This document shows, piece by piece, positions 18,916 to 28,687 of a stretch of DNA of 54,775 nt (the first letter of the stretch is position 1; each line of letters begins with the position of its first letter). Source of the DNA: Saprospiraceae bacterium (lineage in GTDB: Bacteria; Bacteroidota; Bacteroidia; Chitinophagales; Saprospiraceae); contig JAAUTG010000003.1 in assembly GCA_012031785.1 (NCBI GenBank), forward strand, positions 1 through 54,775, written 5' to 3'. The notes beneath the pieces were generated by a model. That model ran no database searches and was not told the DNA's origin. It saw only the letters and a program-made list of their open reading frames with translations. The position numbers and the translations under genes were made by a program.

Positions 18916-19788
18916 ATGACCATGAACTACTGGAAAATCATCCTCACGTTGCTAACTTCAATCCTACTGCTGGTGATAGATATTAATCAGCATTGGTGGC
19001 TGAAATGGACAAATGGATATCAAGAAAGTATCAGTGTGCTACTGAATTTCTTGGTATTTTTATTGTTGGCGCGGGTGTTAGTCATTGTGTTAACTTCTTT
19101 TTACATCAGAAGGCAACGGGCGCTCTCAAAACAGAAAGACAACGTAGTAGTAGGTATTTCCAACCTTTCTAATTTATTAATAACTGGATACGGTATTGTC
19201 TCATTTTTCGGATTATTTGGTATTAACCACGAAAGATTATTTACTTCTTTGAGCATCGTAGCAGCAGCAATTGCTATTGTGTCAAAAGATTTTATTATTG
19301 AAATAATAAGTGGGATTGTCATTAGCTTTTCTAATGATGTTACCATTGACGATTACGTGAAGGTAGGAGAGCAAAAAGGTAAAGTCATAGATATTAATAA
19401 TACAAAAACTGCATTGCTAAACGAGGATGATGACATTGTATATATTCCAAACCATAAAATATTTTTGGGGGATATTATCAATTACACCAAAAAGGAGATT
19501 AAAAAAACCAGTATTGATTTTGAACTTGATATGAAGGTTTTGCGAAGTGTAGATGAATTGGAAACTATTTTAATCAATTCTTTAAAAGACTATCACCACC
19601 TAATGGAACCTGATTCGTACAGTTTGAAAGTGGTACAGGTTAAAAAAGATGCGGTTTCCTTCAAGTTTCAATATACGCTCAACCACATAGATAGAGACTT
19701 GGAGCGAGAAATCAGAAAAAAAACAGTGCGCCGAGTGGTGTTATTTAGTAAAGAGCAACAATCTGATACTTCAAATAACGTTAAGTAA
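18916..19788 (+). CDS. MscS-family mechanosensitive channel
   Basis: 290 residues. Three or four hydrophobic segments (about 7-22, 40-60, 85-105, 110-140) end in the pore-lining helix SIVAAAIAIVSKDFIIEIIS. The beta domain follows (IDDYVKVGEQKGKVIDINN, TKTALLNEDDDIVYIPNHKI), with a C-terminal alpha/beta domain. MscS channels release solutes on hypo-osmotic shock from the inner membrane. The extra N-terminal helix and short C-terminus make it a small non-canonical MscS. ATG 18922 (MNYWK) is an alternative start. Confidence 0.88.
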   Translation: MTMNYWKIILTLLTSILLLVIDINQHWWLKWTNGYQESISVLLNFLVFLLLARVLVIVLTSFYIRRQRALSKQKDNVVVGISNLSNLLITGYGIVSFFGLFGINHERLFTSLSIVAAAIAIVSKDFIIEIISGIVISFSNDVTIDDYVKVGEQKGKVIDINNTKTALLNEDDDIVYIPNHKIFLGDIINYTKKEIKKTSIDFELDMKVLRSVDELETILINSLKDYHHLMEPDSYSLKVVQVKKDAVSFKFQYTLNHIDRDLEREIRKKTVRRVVLFSKEQQSDTSNNVK

Positions 19789-19996
19789 GTTGTAAAATTT
19801 TCTTCGCTATTTTTAGTGGTGTTTTATTTTGCAATTCACTCTTAATGAGTTCCTTAATGGTGGAAATATTCCTTCAAAAAAGAAGGATACTTTAAACCAA
19901 GAAAAAAATAAATAATTTTTAACATTGTTTCAGTGACTTTTTATTCCTTTGCAGTCTTGAAACAGAAGTTGATACAACATACAAGTAAAATAGAAT

Positions 19997-20611
19997 ATGA
20001 AGACAAGATATTCTGATGAAGAATTGTTAGAGTTCAAGCAGCTTATCGAGCAAAAGCTGGTAATGGCTAGAGAACAACTCGACGATCTTCAAAAGCAAAT
20101 ACAGGAGGTGACAGAAAATAGTGAAGGTGAGTTCGGAAGCGACTGGATTGATGACAGTACCTTTGGTTCTCAAATAGACTTCCTTAACGATATGGCACTT
20201 CGTCAACGCAAATATGTGGCTGACTTAGACAACGCGCTCATTCGTGTACAAAACAAAAGCTATGGAATTTGCGTGGTGACAGGAGAGCTAATTGACAAAC
20301 GTCGCTTAATGGCAGTGCCAACGACCACTAAGAGTTTAGGTGCAAAGATTGCAGTTCCTGATAGACCAAGAGAGCAACAGGATAAACCTGCGGTCATTCC
20401 CATCTCAGAAGGTCCAAAAATCATATCAAGAGTAATCAAAAAACCTAGTCAAAAGCCAGCTAATCCTACTGAAACACCTATCAATGAAGAGGATGACGAT
20501 TTCTTGTTGGGTGCAGATGACGATGATGCTAAGTTTATTGATGATGAAGATTTTGATTTCGATAATTATGTAGATAATTCAGAAGAAGGCGATAACGATT
20601 CAGATTATTAA
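19997..20611 (+). CDS. DksA/TraR-like protein without zinc-finger cysteines, acidic tail
   Basis: 204 residues. An N-terminal coiled coil (about 5-45), a middle segment (FGSDWIDDSTFGSQIDFLND, ALRQRKYVADLDNALIRV) and a DksA-type C-terminal motif YGICVVTGELIDKRRLMAVP. In DksA this holds CxxC...CxxC. Here only Cys92 remains: the second position is Thr95, and the later pair is absent (TTTKSLGAK). Similar CxxTG forms are common in Bacteroidota DksA relatives, so the fold may persist without zinc. Residues from about 155 form a highly acidic Asp/Glu tail. It lies 22 bp before the PepSY-like gene, whose product also has an acidic tail, and is probably cotranscribed. Confidence 0.75.
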   Translation: MKTRYSDEELLEFKQLIEQKLVMAREQLDDLQKQIQEVTENSEGEFGSDWIDDSTFGSQIDFLNDMALRQRKYVADLDNALIRVQNKSYGICVVTGELIDKRRLMAVPTTTKSLGAKIAVPDRPREQQDKPAVIPISEGPKIISRVIKKPSQKPANPTETPINEEDDDFLLGADDDDAKFIDDEDFDFDNYVDNSEEGDNDSDY

Positions 20612-20633
20612 TTCACTTTAAAAAATATTTAAT

Positions 20634-21163
20634 ATGAAGCAGTTATTAGGAATGACTGCCTTATTTCCTCTAGGTTCTATACCGTTACTTAACCAGTTGG
20701 ACGAGGAAGAAGTGCCTCAAGCAGTTCGTACTGCATTATCAAAAAAGTACCCTAATGCGAAAGACACTCTTTGGGCTGCTGACGATGAAATGCAGAAATT
20801 CGCAGCGAACTTCGAGAATAAAGATAGTTTTGCAGATGTTTTCTTCGAGAAAGATGGTACGTGGATAGAGACTGCTTTGGAAATTGAGTTGGACGATGTG
20901 CCAGAAGTAATTTTGGACAATACAGAAGAAGCATATCCAGAAATAGAGTTCTTCGAAGCTGTAATGCGCGTCGAAAGAGCTGCACAAGTTTTTACGAAGT
21001 GGTGCTTAGAGATGAAGAATCTGAAATCACATTATCATACAAACCAGATGGTACTTTGATTGAAAAATCAATAACACCTTTGGATGAACTGGAAAATGAT
21101 TTCGATGACGATTATGACGACGAAGATTTTGACGATGAACATGAAGAAGATGAAAAAGACTAG
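20634..21163 (+). CDS. PepSY-like (DUF2874-type) protein with acidic tail (one indel)
   Basis: 176 residues after repair. A PepSY-like repeat pattern: VPQAVRTALSKKYPNAKDTLW followed by FADVFFEKDGTWIETALEIE, then a second half DVPEVILDNTEEAYPEIEFF. Such proteins are usually exported and bind or inhibit other proteins. The N-terminus (MKQLLGMTALFPLGSIP) is only weakly signal-like. One T missing from the run at 20989-20993 changes frame; repair gives VFYEVVLRDEESEITLSYKP and an Asp/Glu-rich C-terminus ending at TAG 21161-21163. Likely operon with the DksA-like gene (22-bp gap). Function unknown. Confidence 0.7.
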
Positions 21164-21790
21164 AAATAGTAGGTAAATGCTATACAATCTTTTCATCATC
21201 ACCGTTAATTGAACCTCTTTGTACCAATTTAGACTGGCGATTATTTCATGCAAAGTCTGGATCGTAACACAAAGTATTAAAGTAGGTAGGTTAACTTTTA
21301 ATCATAAGTTTAGTCTTTTAAATGATAGGTAGGTGGGTTCTTGTCAACTAAAGTTTGGTAAGTACCTGCCTACTGTGGTTTCTGTTCTTTGATAATTTTT
21401 GTGGTGTTACTAACAACTACAAAAATTATCAAATGAATTATATTTTACGAGCGTCTAAAGAGAACTGCTCAACGTGTAGCTCTCACAACAGCGTGGTAAT
21501 TACTGATTAAGTAGGTTTGGCGGAATTATGAGATTTATATCATGTGGCTTGCCCCAGTCAGGTGCATGTTACAGTCGAAAAAAGGTAGTTATTTTGTATC
21601 AAGTCGTATAATTCGCGTTCTGCTATGGATTTCTTCCCCTCTACATTCCTACTCGCTTTTGTACAACAAATAAAAATTGTCAAAAAACCAGTAATTCATA
21701 GACCACGTTTCACTGACTGCCGAGCTAAAGGTTGTAGTTGAATCTACTTTGAGCCATTATTATTTTCTTTTTTTAACGGTTCATTTATTC
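21164..21790. other. Long spacer with hairpin
   Basis: About 600 bp between the PepSY-like and SET-domain genes. It holds GGTAGGT-type repeats near 21285-21380, a 15-bp perfect hairpin (21388-21433) and a 25-codon frame at 21433-21510 with a CxxC pair, judged too weak to call. No promoter box identified. Confidence 0.5.
21388..21433 (+). repeat. 15-bp inverted repeat
   Basis: TTTGATAATTTTTGT (21388-21402) pairs perfectly with its complement at 21419-21433 around a 16-nt loop. AT-rich and without a trailing T run, so it could be a terminator, an operator or a structured leader. The ATG of a 25-codon frame begins at its last base. Confidence 0.65.
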
Positions 21791-22414
21791 ATGATTCATC
21801 CAAATACGCAACTTAGACACATCAATGAACAAATTGGATATGGTGTATTTGCTACCCATTTTATTCCGAAAGGAACGATTACTTATGTTCACGATGCGTT
21901 AGAACTGGATATTACACCAGAACAATATGAGCAATTCGATAAAATGCTCCAAGAAATTATTGAAAAATATTCTTTTATAGATAGCCAAGGCGTGCGAATT
22001 GTAAGTTGGGACCATGCAAAATATGTAAATCATTGCTGTAATTGTAACACTATGAGTACGGGATACGGCTTTGAAATTGCCATTCGAGACATTCATCCAG
22101 GCGAGGAATTGACGGATGAATACGGGTTATTCAACTTTAATTACGAAATGGGCTTGGTGTGTGACATGCCTAATTGCAGAAAAAAGGTATCGGGAAAAGA
22201 TATTGATTTGTATTACCAGTATTGGGATCAACTCGTCAAGTCTGCGCTTTCATTGTATCCTTATGTGGAGCAGCCGCTTGCAAAGCTAGTAGATAAAAAT
22301 ACTCAGGAGGAACTTCAGCTATTTTTTGAAGACGAATCTAAGTATATATCTGTTCATGTCTTGCGCCAGGAAAGAGCAGACGTGTTGGGAGAGTGGGTTA
22401 GTAATAATGTGTAA
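21791..22414 (+). CDS. SET-domain protein (putative lysine methyltransferase)
   Basis: 207 residues. SET motifs are visible: IGYGVFATHFIPKGTI (N-terminal SET), YVNHCCNCNT (in place of NHSCxPN) and IHPGEELTDEYGLF (GEEL-Tyr with the catalytic Tyr). A cysteine pair (CDMPNC) follows, like the post-SET zinc site. SET enzymes methylate lysine with S-adenosylmethionine; bacterial copies occur, but targets are mostly unknown. The start at 21791 (MIHPNTQLRHI) is chosen over the upstream TTG at 21749 because similarity begins there. The C-terminal half beyond about residue 140 is not recognised. Confidence 0.8.
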   Translation: MIHPNTQLRHINEQIGYGVFATHFIPKGTITYVHDALELDITPEQYEQFDKMLQEIIEKYSFIDSQGVRIVSWDHAKYVNHCCNCNTMSTGYGFEIAIRDIHPGEELTDEYGLFNFNYEMGLVCDMPNCRKKVSGKDIDLYYQYWDQLVKSALSLYPYVEQPLAKLVDKNTQEELQLFFEDESKYISVHVLRQERADVLGEWVSNNV

Positions 22415-22432
22415 TAGATGTTACGGGGTTTG

Positions 22433-22534
22433 GCTATTTGCTTTTTAAAGGTTTTTTCCTGCTCATGTGGATTTTCTGTAAATGGAGATCATCGAGAATA
22501 ATTATATTTGAGCAAATAACGGAAAGCAAGTAGC
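22433..22534 (+). repeat. Dispersed inverted-repeat element, copy B
   Basis: The core GCTATTTGCTTTTTAAAGG starts at 22433 and continues as TTTTTTCCTGCTCATGTGGA. The other end (AAAGCAAGTAGC, 22523-22534) is the inverted copy of GCTATTTGCTTT with one mismatch in twelve, so the element is bounded by terminal inverted repeats. It lies just after the SET-domain gene and could also act as its terminator. Confidence 0.65.
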
Positions 22535-22695
22535 TATTTAACCAAACATCAGTCAAACTAGGGGCTGACTGCTCGATTGTAGGCTCTTCAAACTACAAGT
22601 AAACAAGAAATAAATAAAGTATCAATTTGCTTTCGCAACTTATTTGTTATCAAATAGTTATTTTCGTAATTCTTAATTGATATTAGTATAAGTTT

Positions 22696-23179
22696 ATGAA
22701 TGTAAAATTTGTTTCCGAAAGCGTTATTGATGAAGTTATTGAAGCCTCTTCTTCGGAAGCAGGTTTTGATCAAGTGCAATTGGAAATTTTGGGTGAAGAA
22801 GAACCAATGCTTTTGGCATACCTCACAGGAGAACAGTTTGACTTACTAACCAACGAAGAAAAAAGATTTTTTTTACTACTTGGCTTGGATTATTTATCAA
22901 GCAATGTCAAAAGTAATACCTGAACTTCCTGAATTGACAGAAGAAAATTTGGGAGAAGCAGAAGAGTTAAACTGGGAACTTATAGAAAATACCAACACAC
23001 GGGACTTTCGTAAGCAGTTGGATGTTTTTTTCGAGCATTATCCACAGGAGGATCTTTTGGCTTTTGTGGAAGACTCGTTAGTGGATGATGACGAATTTAA
23101 CGTCACTGCTGAAGGTCGAGAAATAATTTTGGTAGGTTTAAAGACATTAATTGACGTTTGGAGTAGAATTCACACCTAA
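22696..23179 (+). CDS. Conserved-looking hypothetical acidic protein (one indel)
   Basis: 160 residues after repair. The frame starting at 22696 (MNVKFVSESVIDEVIEAS) stops at 22923. Removing one T from the 8-base run at 22869-22876 joins it to the next frame, reading EEKRFFYYLAWIIYQAM, then PELPELTEENLGEAEELNW, and ending at 23179. It has no signal peptide and no zinc or catalytic motif. It is acidic and mostly helical, with one aromatic-rich helix. No family recognised with confidence; probably a small cytosolic helical protein. Confidence 0.6.
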
Positions 23180-23324
23180 GTCGCTTAATTTTACCTAAAT
23201 TGCTTTGTGAATTATTTCTAGCAACCTCAATTGCTAGATTTTTCATGTTTGCACGAAGCATCCTTTTTAAGAGGAAATAGCCAAATGTAGATAGCGAGCT
23301 ACGTAACATCAGTATTTAATTTGG

Positions 23325-24394
23325 ATGAATATGATAAGAATTTTTGCTTGTTGGTTAGTTATTTTTCTATTGTTTGCCAAACTTAACGCACAACCTATTG
23401 ATACCAGTAGCCAAACTTCTTTTATCGTGCTGCCAATTGTGTACTATACACCAGAAACCAGTTGGGCTTTTGGTGGTGCCTCTGCTTATGTGTTTTCCTT
23501 GCCTGGTCAGCGTATTCCTAACTCTCAGATCCAACTTGGCGGTGCATATACACTTGAAAAGCAATTACTTACTTATCTTTCTTATCGTATTTATTACAAG
23601 GAGTGGAATACTTTTGGCGAACTAGGATACTATCGCTACACGTATCGTTTTTTGGTATTGGAGATCAGCCTACCGACAGTTTTGAACTATATGACGTGAA
23701 TTTTCCTAGAATAAGAATGAGTGTGTTGCGACGTGTGCGCCAGAATCAATACTTTGGATTGACTTTGTGGTGGGAGGACTACAAGATCACAGATTTGGAT
23801 GCCGCCGGGAAATTGCAGAATGAAAATATTTTGGGTGCATCAGGTGGCACTACAATTGGTGTCGGTCCTAGTTTCGTGCATGATGCTAGAAACAGCGTAT
23901 TTTTTCCTACCACAGGATGGTACATAGAAGGTAATTTACTCACTTTCCCTGAAAAGTTAGGTAGTGCGTATTCGTTTTCCAGCCTTGATTTGAATGCTAG
24001 GCTTTTTCATGCTTGGTCCTCTAGTCACACTTTGGCTTTAGACGCTTTCGCTACTTCCAAATGGGGAGATGTTCCGTTCAATATGCTTGCTTTTATTGGT
24101 GGCTCGCGCAGAATGCGTGGCTATTTTGAAGGACAATACCGCGATCTCCATGCTGTTCAATTGCAAGCAGAACATCGTTGGTTGTTTTCACCACGCTGGG
24201 GAGTGGTTGGTTTTTTGGCAGTGGGCAGTGCTTTATCCAATTTTAAACAAGTGCAAGAAAATGAATTACTAACCACCACAGGTGTAGGACTTAGATTTGC
24301 TATTGATAAAGCTCGTAAACTCAACCTTCGCTTGGATGCTGGCTTTGGTAAACAAACGAGCGGTTATTACCTTACAGTGGGAGAAGCTTTTTGA
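23325..24394 (+). CDS. BamA/TamA-family outer-membrane beta-barrel protein (one indel)
   Basis: 356 residues after repair. A signal peptide (MIRIFACWLVIFLLFAKLNAQ) is followed by alternating aromatic/polar beta-strands of an Omp85-type barrel. The RMRGYFEGQYRD motif matches the conserved VRGY-type loop of bacterial surface antigen (D15) barrels, and the C-terminus ends in Phe as in Omp barrels. There are no POTRA domains, so it is a short barrel-only form whose role is unclear. One T missing from the run at 23648-23653 splits the gene; repair reads TYRFFGIGDQPTDSFELYD. ATG 23331 is an alternative start. Confidence 0.82.
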
Positions 24395-24503
24395 AGACGT
24401 TACGCAAACGGTTATTTGTTGGAATATAAACGATTCATTTTGAAGTGTTATGCTAAAATATTTACCATAGAATACAACCAAATCAGCGATTCCCTAACTT
24501 CAT

Positions 24504-25473
24504 TTACAAGGTTTTGATAATATTTTCTACAATCATATCGCCATGATCACGAGTGTTTTCAATAAAAAGTTGGCTCGTTGCCATTCCTGCACAAATCACA
24601 CCTGCGATATAAACATTAGGTAAATTCGTTTCTAAAGTATCGCGATGGTAAGTTGGAATTTGATGCTCATCGGCGGATAATTCAATACCTATTTTTTGCA
24701 TAAACTCGAAGTTCGGACGGTAGCCTGTCATAGCGAGTACGAAATCGTTAGCAATTGTCAGTTCCCCTGCTGGCGTGTTTAAAATCACTGTATCTGTTCG
24801 TATGGCTTGCAACGTGGTGTTGAAATAAGCCTTGATGGAACCTTCTTTAATTCTATTTTTCTAAATCTGGTTTAATCCAGTATTTTACCTTGTCGCTAAT
24901 AGCATTTCCCCTTACCACTAAAGTAACTTCCACGCCTTTGTGATAAAGCTCTAAAGCTACTTGTGCCGCAGAATTTCGAGCACCTACTACTAGCACTTTT
25001 TGCCCCAAGTAAGGATGCGGATTATCATAATAATGCTTTACTTTAGGCAAACTTTCTCCTTCTACATGGAGGTAATTTGGCGTGTCATAATAACCCGTAG
25101 CAAGTACCACAGCGTGCGTCAAGTAAGAAGATTTATTGGTAATTACTTCGTAAAGTCCTTCTAATTGATTCACCTTCAGCACTTCTTCGTAATAATGTAC
25201 AGCTAAGTTTTTGCTATTTACTAATCTACGATAATATTCTAATGCTTCTCGTCTTGTGGGTTTTTCTCCGTGTGAAATGAAAGGAGTATTGCCTATTTCT
25301 AGTAACTTAGAAGTGGAAAAAAAGGTCATGTTGCTTGGAAAATGATAAATAGAATTGACCAGAACACCTTTTTCCAAGATGATATAATTGAGTTGCGCTG
25401 CTTTAGCTGCAATTCCAATATTAATGCCCGTCGGACCTCCACCTATAATGAGTACGTCAAGTGCTGCTTGCAT
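24504..25473 (-). CDS. ypdA: YpdA-family flavin disulfide reductase (one indel)
   Basis: 322 residues after repair, start at 25473 (MQAALDVLIIGGGPTG). An N-terminal FAD-binding GGGPTG motif, NMTFFSTSKLLEIG and an ATG motif (VVLATGYYDTPN) are followed by the second nucleotide-binding site (VLVVGARNSAAQVALEL) and a C-terminal YIAGVICAG. These fit the YpdA/Bdr group, NADPH-dependent reductases linked to bacillithiol disulfide in Firmicutes; the thiol used in this organism is not known from the sequence. One A too many in the run at 24856-24860 separates the last 110 residues; repair reads PDLENRIKEGSIKAYFN. Confidence 0.8.
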
Positions 25474-25589
25474 GAGTTCTTTTTTATGCCTGTAATCAGT
25501 TGTGTCTGTTTGGCAGTGAATTAGGTAGAACGAAATGATATTGAACTGTGTAATCCTAAGATGACACATCTTGGAATTATCTAATTCAT

Positions 25590-25669
25590 GTTACCCAATT
25601 CGCTATTTGCTTTTTAAAAAAGTTTTCTTTACTCAGATGACTTTATTGGCAAAAAACAAATTGGGTAAC
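25590..25669 (+). repeat. Dispersed inverted-repeat element, copy A (best-preserved ends)
   Basis: 80 bp with 21-bp terminal inverted repeats (25590-25610 and 25649-25669) that match at 18 of 21 positions, beginning GTTACCCAATT on each strand. Inside is the core GCTATTTGCTTTTTAAAA from 25602. It lies between the YpdA-type and DUF1501 genes, which both read leftward. Confidence 0.75.
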
Positions 25670-25817
25670 GTCAATGCTCCTTTACAAAACCATACAGTAC
25701 ACTAATGGTTTATCAGAATTGTAAAAAAGAGAAAAGCTATTACTAGCCAGCAGCATGATGTTCCCTCTTGGCAAAAGCAGGTGTAATATTCTACGGACGA
25801 TTAACGATGCAGAACTA

Positions 25818-27008
25818 TCAAAGAATGACTTTTTTGAATTTGCCATTCAAAATAGAATTGGAATGGCTGCCTAGCCAGTCTTCTAGCAGGGTCGCATAAA
25901 CGCTTCTAAAGTCAATTTCGTACTTTAAGTCGCCATTATCTAAATCTTTCAGATTAGGAGCAGCATTATGAAAACCTGCTTTTTTTAGGTTTCCATTAAT
26001 GAGAAATACATTATTCGCAGTGCCATGGTCAGTACCACCGCTCGCATTTTGCTTTACGCGACGACCAAATTCAGAAAAAGTTAGAATCAACACCTCATTG
26101 AATAGTTGGTGTTGTTTCAAGTCGCTGACAAAGGCTTGGATTCCTTCTGCATACTGCTTCAACAGACGTTGCTGCGTATTTTTTTGCATGGCATGAGTGT
26201 CAAAACCACCTGTACTGATGTAGTAAATACGTGTGTCAGTATCTGCTGTGATTAGCTCTGCCACTTGTTTTAAGTCTTTGCCAAAGTCGCTGTTTGGATA
26301 AGTCGTTTTCGAGTTATGTACTTTGGATTGTTCGTATAAATAATCAGCAGATTGCTGGGTTTCAATCATCGTTTTGTAAAGATAGGCTACTTGCTCGGTC
26401 TCATGGGAAGCAGTCTGCGCACCCAAGTGCTTATGAAAAACATTTTGAGTCGTTTTTTGAAGTTGTTGCATATTGTTGATCGCAAATCCTGAGTATTGTT
26501 CGCCCTTCAGTGCCAAACTTAAACTTTCATCCATTTCCAGCGCGGCGTGTGGACTATCACAACCCTTACATTGATTATCGAGGTATCTGCCCAACCAGCC
26601 AGTGGATAAATACTCGTCGCTCTTGCTTGCTGTTTGCCAAATATCCATAGCACGAAAATGCGAACGGTCTGGATTAGGATAGCCAACACTATTGAAAACA
26701 CTCACATAGCCTTCTTCGTACAGGCTGTGAAAAGGTGCCAAAGCAGGATGAAAGCCTAAATCGTCGGACGCTTTTAATACTTCATTGGCAGGAATACCCA
26801 AAGTGGGGCGATTTTGGTAATATAAATCATTGCGATAAGGTACAACCGTGTTCAAGCCATCATTGCCGCCAGAAAGTTGAATAACAACTAGTATTTTTCC
26901 CGAACGTGAGGCATGTAGCTGTTGTAATGCAAAGTTTTGTAAAAAATTAGGGATGTACCACGCGGTAGAAGCTAATGCTGTATTCTTTAAAAAATTTCTT
27001 CTTTTCAT
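25818..27008 (-). CDS. DUF1501 secreted protein (Tat signal)
   Basis: 396 residues with start at 27008. KRRNFLKNTALAS is a twin-arginine signal, so the folded protein should cross by Tat. The family motifs VVIQLSGGNDGLNTVVPY and a C-terminal FSEFGRRVKQNASGGTDHGT are clear. DUF1501 belongs to the alkaline phosphatase/sulfatase-like superfamily and almost always sits beside a DUF1800 gene, as here (67-bp gap). The function of the pair is unknown; periplasmic hydrolase activity is an inference. Confidence 0.9.
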   Translation of the reverse strand: MKRRNFLKNTALASTAWYIPNFLQNFALQQLHASRSGKILVVIQLSGGNDGLNTVVPYRNDLYYQNRPTLGIPANEVLKASDDLGFHPALAPFHSLYEEGYVSVFNSVGYPNPDRSHFRAMDIWQTASKSDEYLSTGWLGRYLDNQCKGCDSPHAALEMDESLSLALKGEQYSGFAINNMQQLQKTTQNVFHKHLGAQTASHETEQVAYLYKTMIETQQSADYLYEQSKVHNSKTTYPNSDFGKDLKQVAELITADTDTRIYYISTGGFDTHAMQKNTQQRLLKQYAEGIQAFVSDLKQHQLFNEVLILTFSEFGRRVKQNASGGTDHGTANNVFLINGNLKKAGFHNAAPNLKDLDNGDLKYEIDFRSVYATLLEDWLGSHSNSILNGKFKKVIL

Positions 27009-27075
27009 TGTTTTGCTGTTCAAAAGATGAATAAGTTAAATTAGTTGATTTTTAAAATGTGATACAGCGCATGAT

Positions 27076-28478
27076 TTAGCACAATTGGTATTCTGGAAGA
27101 CTCATCATGCGCAACGTTAAGGTCTTGATATAGTTTTCATTACTGGTATTTGAAATGTATGGCTCAAAGTTTTTTTATTCCACCTCAGTTGTGGCTGCAA
27201 TAGAAAATGCGATAAGGTTTCAAATATAGTGTCTTTGTCCTGATTTTCAAGCGTTTGTAATAGCGGCTGAAAATTCAATTTAACATTTCCAAGGCGTGCT
27301 ATTTTGCTTGCTTGTGCTTCGTCCATAAGTTCCTGTGTTTCTTGGTCTTCCTGTTTAGTGTTGCGTTTTTCTGATAAGGCAATAAACCCGTTTGCTAGGT
27401 TAAGGCGAATCATCAAGGTTGCATTATCAATCCAAGCGTTGCCTCCTTTCCAACCTGCTACGTTAGGTGGATCGAATAGGGTTTGACCTAGTGTTTTTTG
27501 GATTCTGATGAGCGGAAACGGCGACGAAAATTCTACTTCCAGCGTGCGCATTACCCCAGCAATTAATTCTACTGGCGATTTGATTTTAGTGCCTATATTT
27601 TTAGGCGCGTAGAACCAATCCGATTCAAAAATAGTACGCATTAGTTGGGCAATATTATAGTTAGACTGATAGAATTGTTTTGCTAGGGTTTTTACCATCA
27701 TCTCATCTATGGTTTCATTGACAAAATAACGATAGATTTTGGTAACCAAGAACAAGGCGGTTTCCTCTCGCGCTAGGATAATATCTATAATATCTCCGCC
27801 ATCAAAATCACCTTTTTTACCCATGAACGTCTTACTGCCATAGTCATGCTCGTAAGGACGAAAAACAAACTTGCCTTCCAAATTACTTGACCAGCCTGTG
27901 AAAGCACGAGCAGCTTCTTTAATATCTTGCTCTGAATAGTTCTCTCTTCCGATGGTAAATAATTCCATCAACTCTCTAGCAAAGTTTTCGTTAGGGCTTC
28001 TTTTTTTGTTTTGTTGATTGTTTAAATAGCGGATCATCGCCACATCTTTGGCAACAGCAAGCACTAAATCCTTGAAATTTCCCAAAGCATGTTGGCGAAA
28101 GGTATTGAGTTGCGCAGTTGCCAAGTCCCCTAATGTAATTCTGCAAGCAAAATGACCATGCCAAAATAAAGTCATACGCTCTAAAAAGGTATCTTCTGAA
28201 GGGTCTGCCATTCTTGCAATCCACTGTGCATTTTGCTGCATCACGGATTGCTTTTCTAACATTCTTGCTTCGTTTTGATCTTCTTCACTTGAATCGTGTA
28301 TGGCACTTTGGCGAGTAGATGTTTGATTAGTCAGCAAAGTCACAGTATTTTTTTGACCCCTAAAAAGATACTTTACTGCATCTTCTAAAGAGCGACTTTG
28401 AACCTTTTCCCATGCACTAGGATGAAACCCAAATCCCGCTCGCCAGGATAAATGATTAATTTGCTGTATAGTTGTCAT
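27076..28478 (-). CDS. DUF1800 family protein (one indel near the C-terminus)
   Basis: 467 residues after repair. Family motifs are seen: INHLSWRAGFGFHPSAW, MTLFWHGHFAC, NFARELMELFTIG, YSEQDIKEAARAFTGWS, PPNVAGWKGGNAWI. The open frame ends early at 27117. Adding one base to the T run at 27170-27176 gives the expected end LRWNKKNFEPYISN followed by LRMMSLPEYQLC, with stop at 27076-27078. The DUF1800 member of the DUF1800-DUF1501 pair, probably cotranscribed and exported with it. No signal peptide is apparent at the present start. Confidence 0.88.
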
Positions 28479-28562
28479 AGAAAAATATTATACTAAATTC
28501 GAATAAATTTGCAGAAAAAACAAACCAAAATTTATCCTACTTATCCAAGTAGAACGAATCTG

Positions 28563-28658
28563 ATGATGAGTAAAATGCTTTCCCAATTGGTGACAGCGCC
28601 ACGAAAACACATGCTAATCTTGGCGTTTTTCTTTCTCTTGTTATTGGACTATCTCTAA
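28563..28658 (+). CDS. Possible 31-residue single-pass membrane protein
   Basis: ATG ATG start, a basic segment (TAPRKH) and a strongly hydrophobic helix (MLILAFFFLLLLDYL) ending in TAA. It lies between two leftward genes and reads rightward. The composition is typical of small membrane proteins, but there is no promoter box or homology evidence; it may be chance. Confidence 0.25.
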   Translation: MMSKMLSQLVTAPRKHMLILAFFFLLLLDYL

Positions 28659-28687
28659 GATTAGACGTTTAATGAAGAAAGTGTTAA

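Noticed and set aside
21433-21510. 25-codon frame with a CxxC pair
   Set aside because: Too short, starts at the last base of a hairpin, no promoter or family support.
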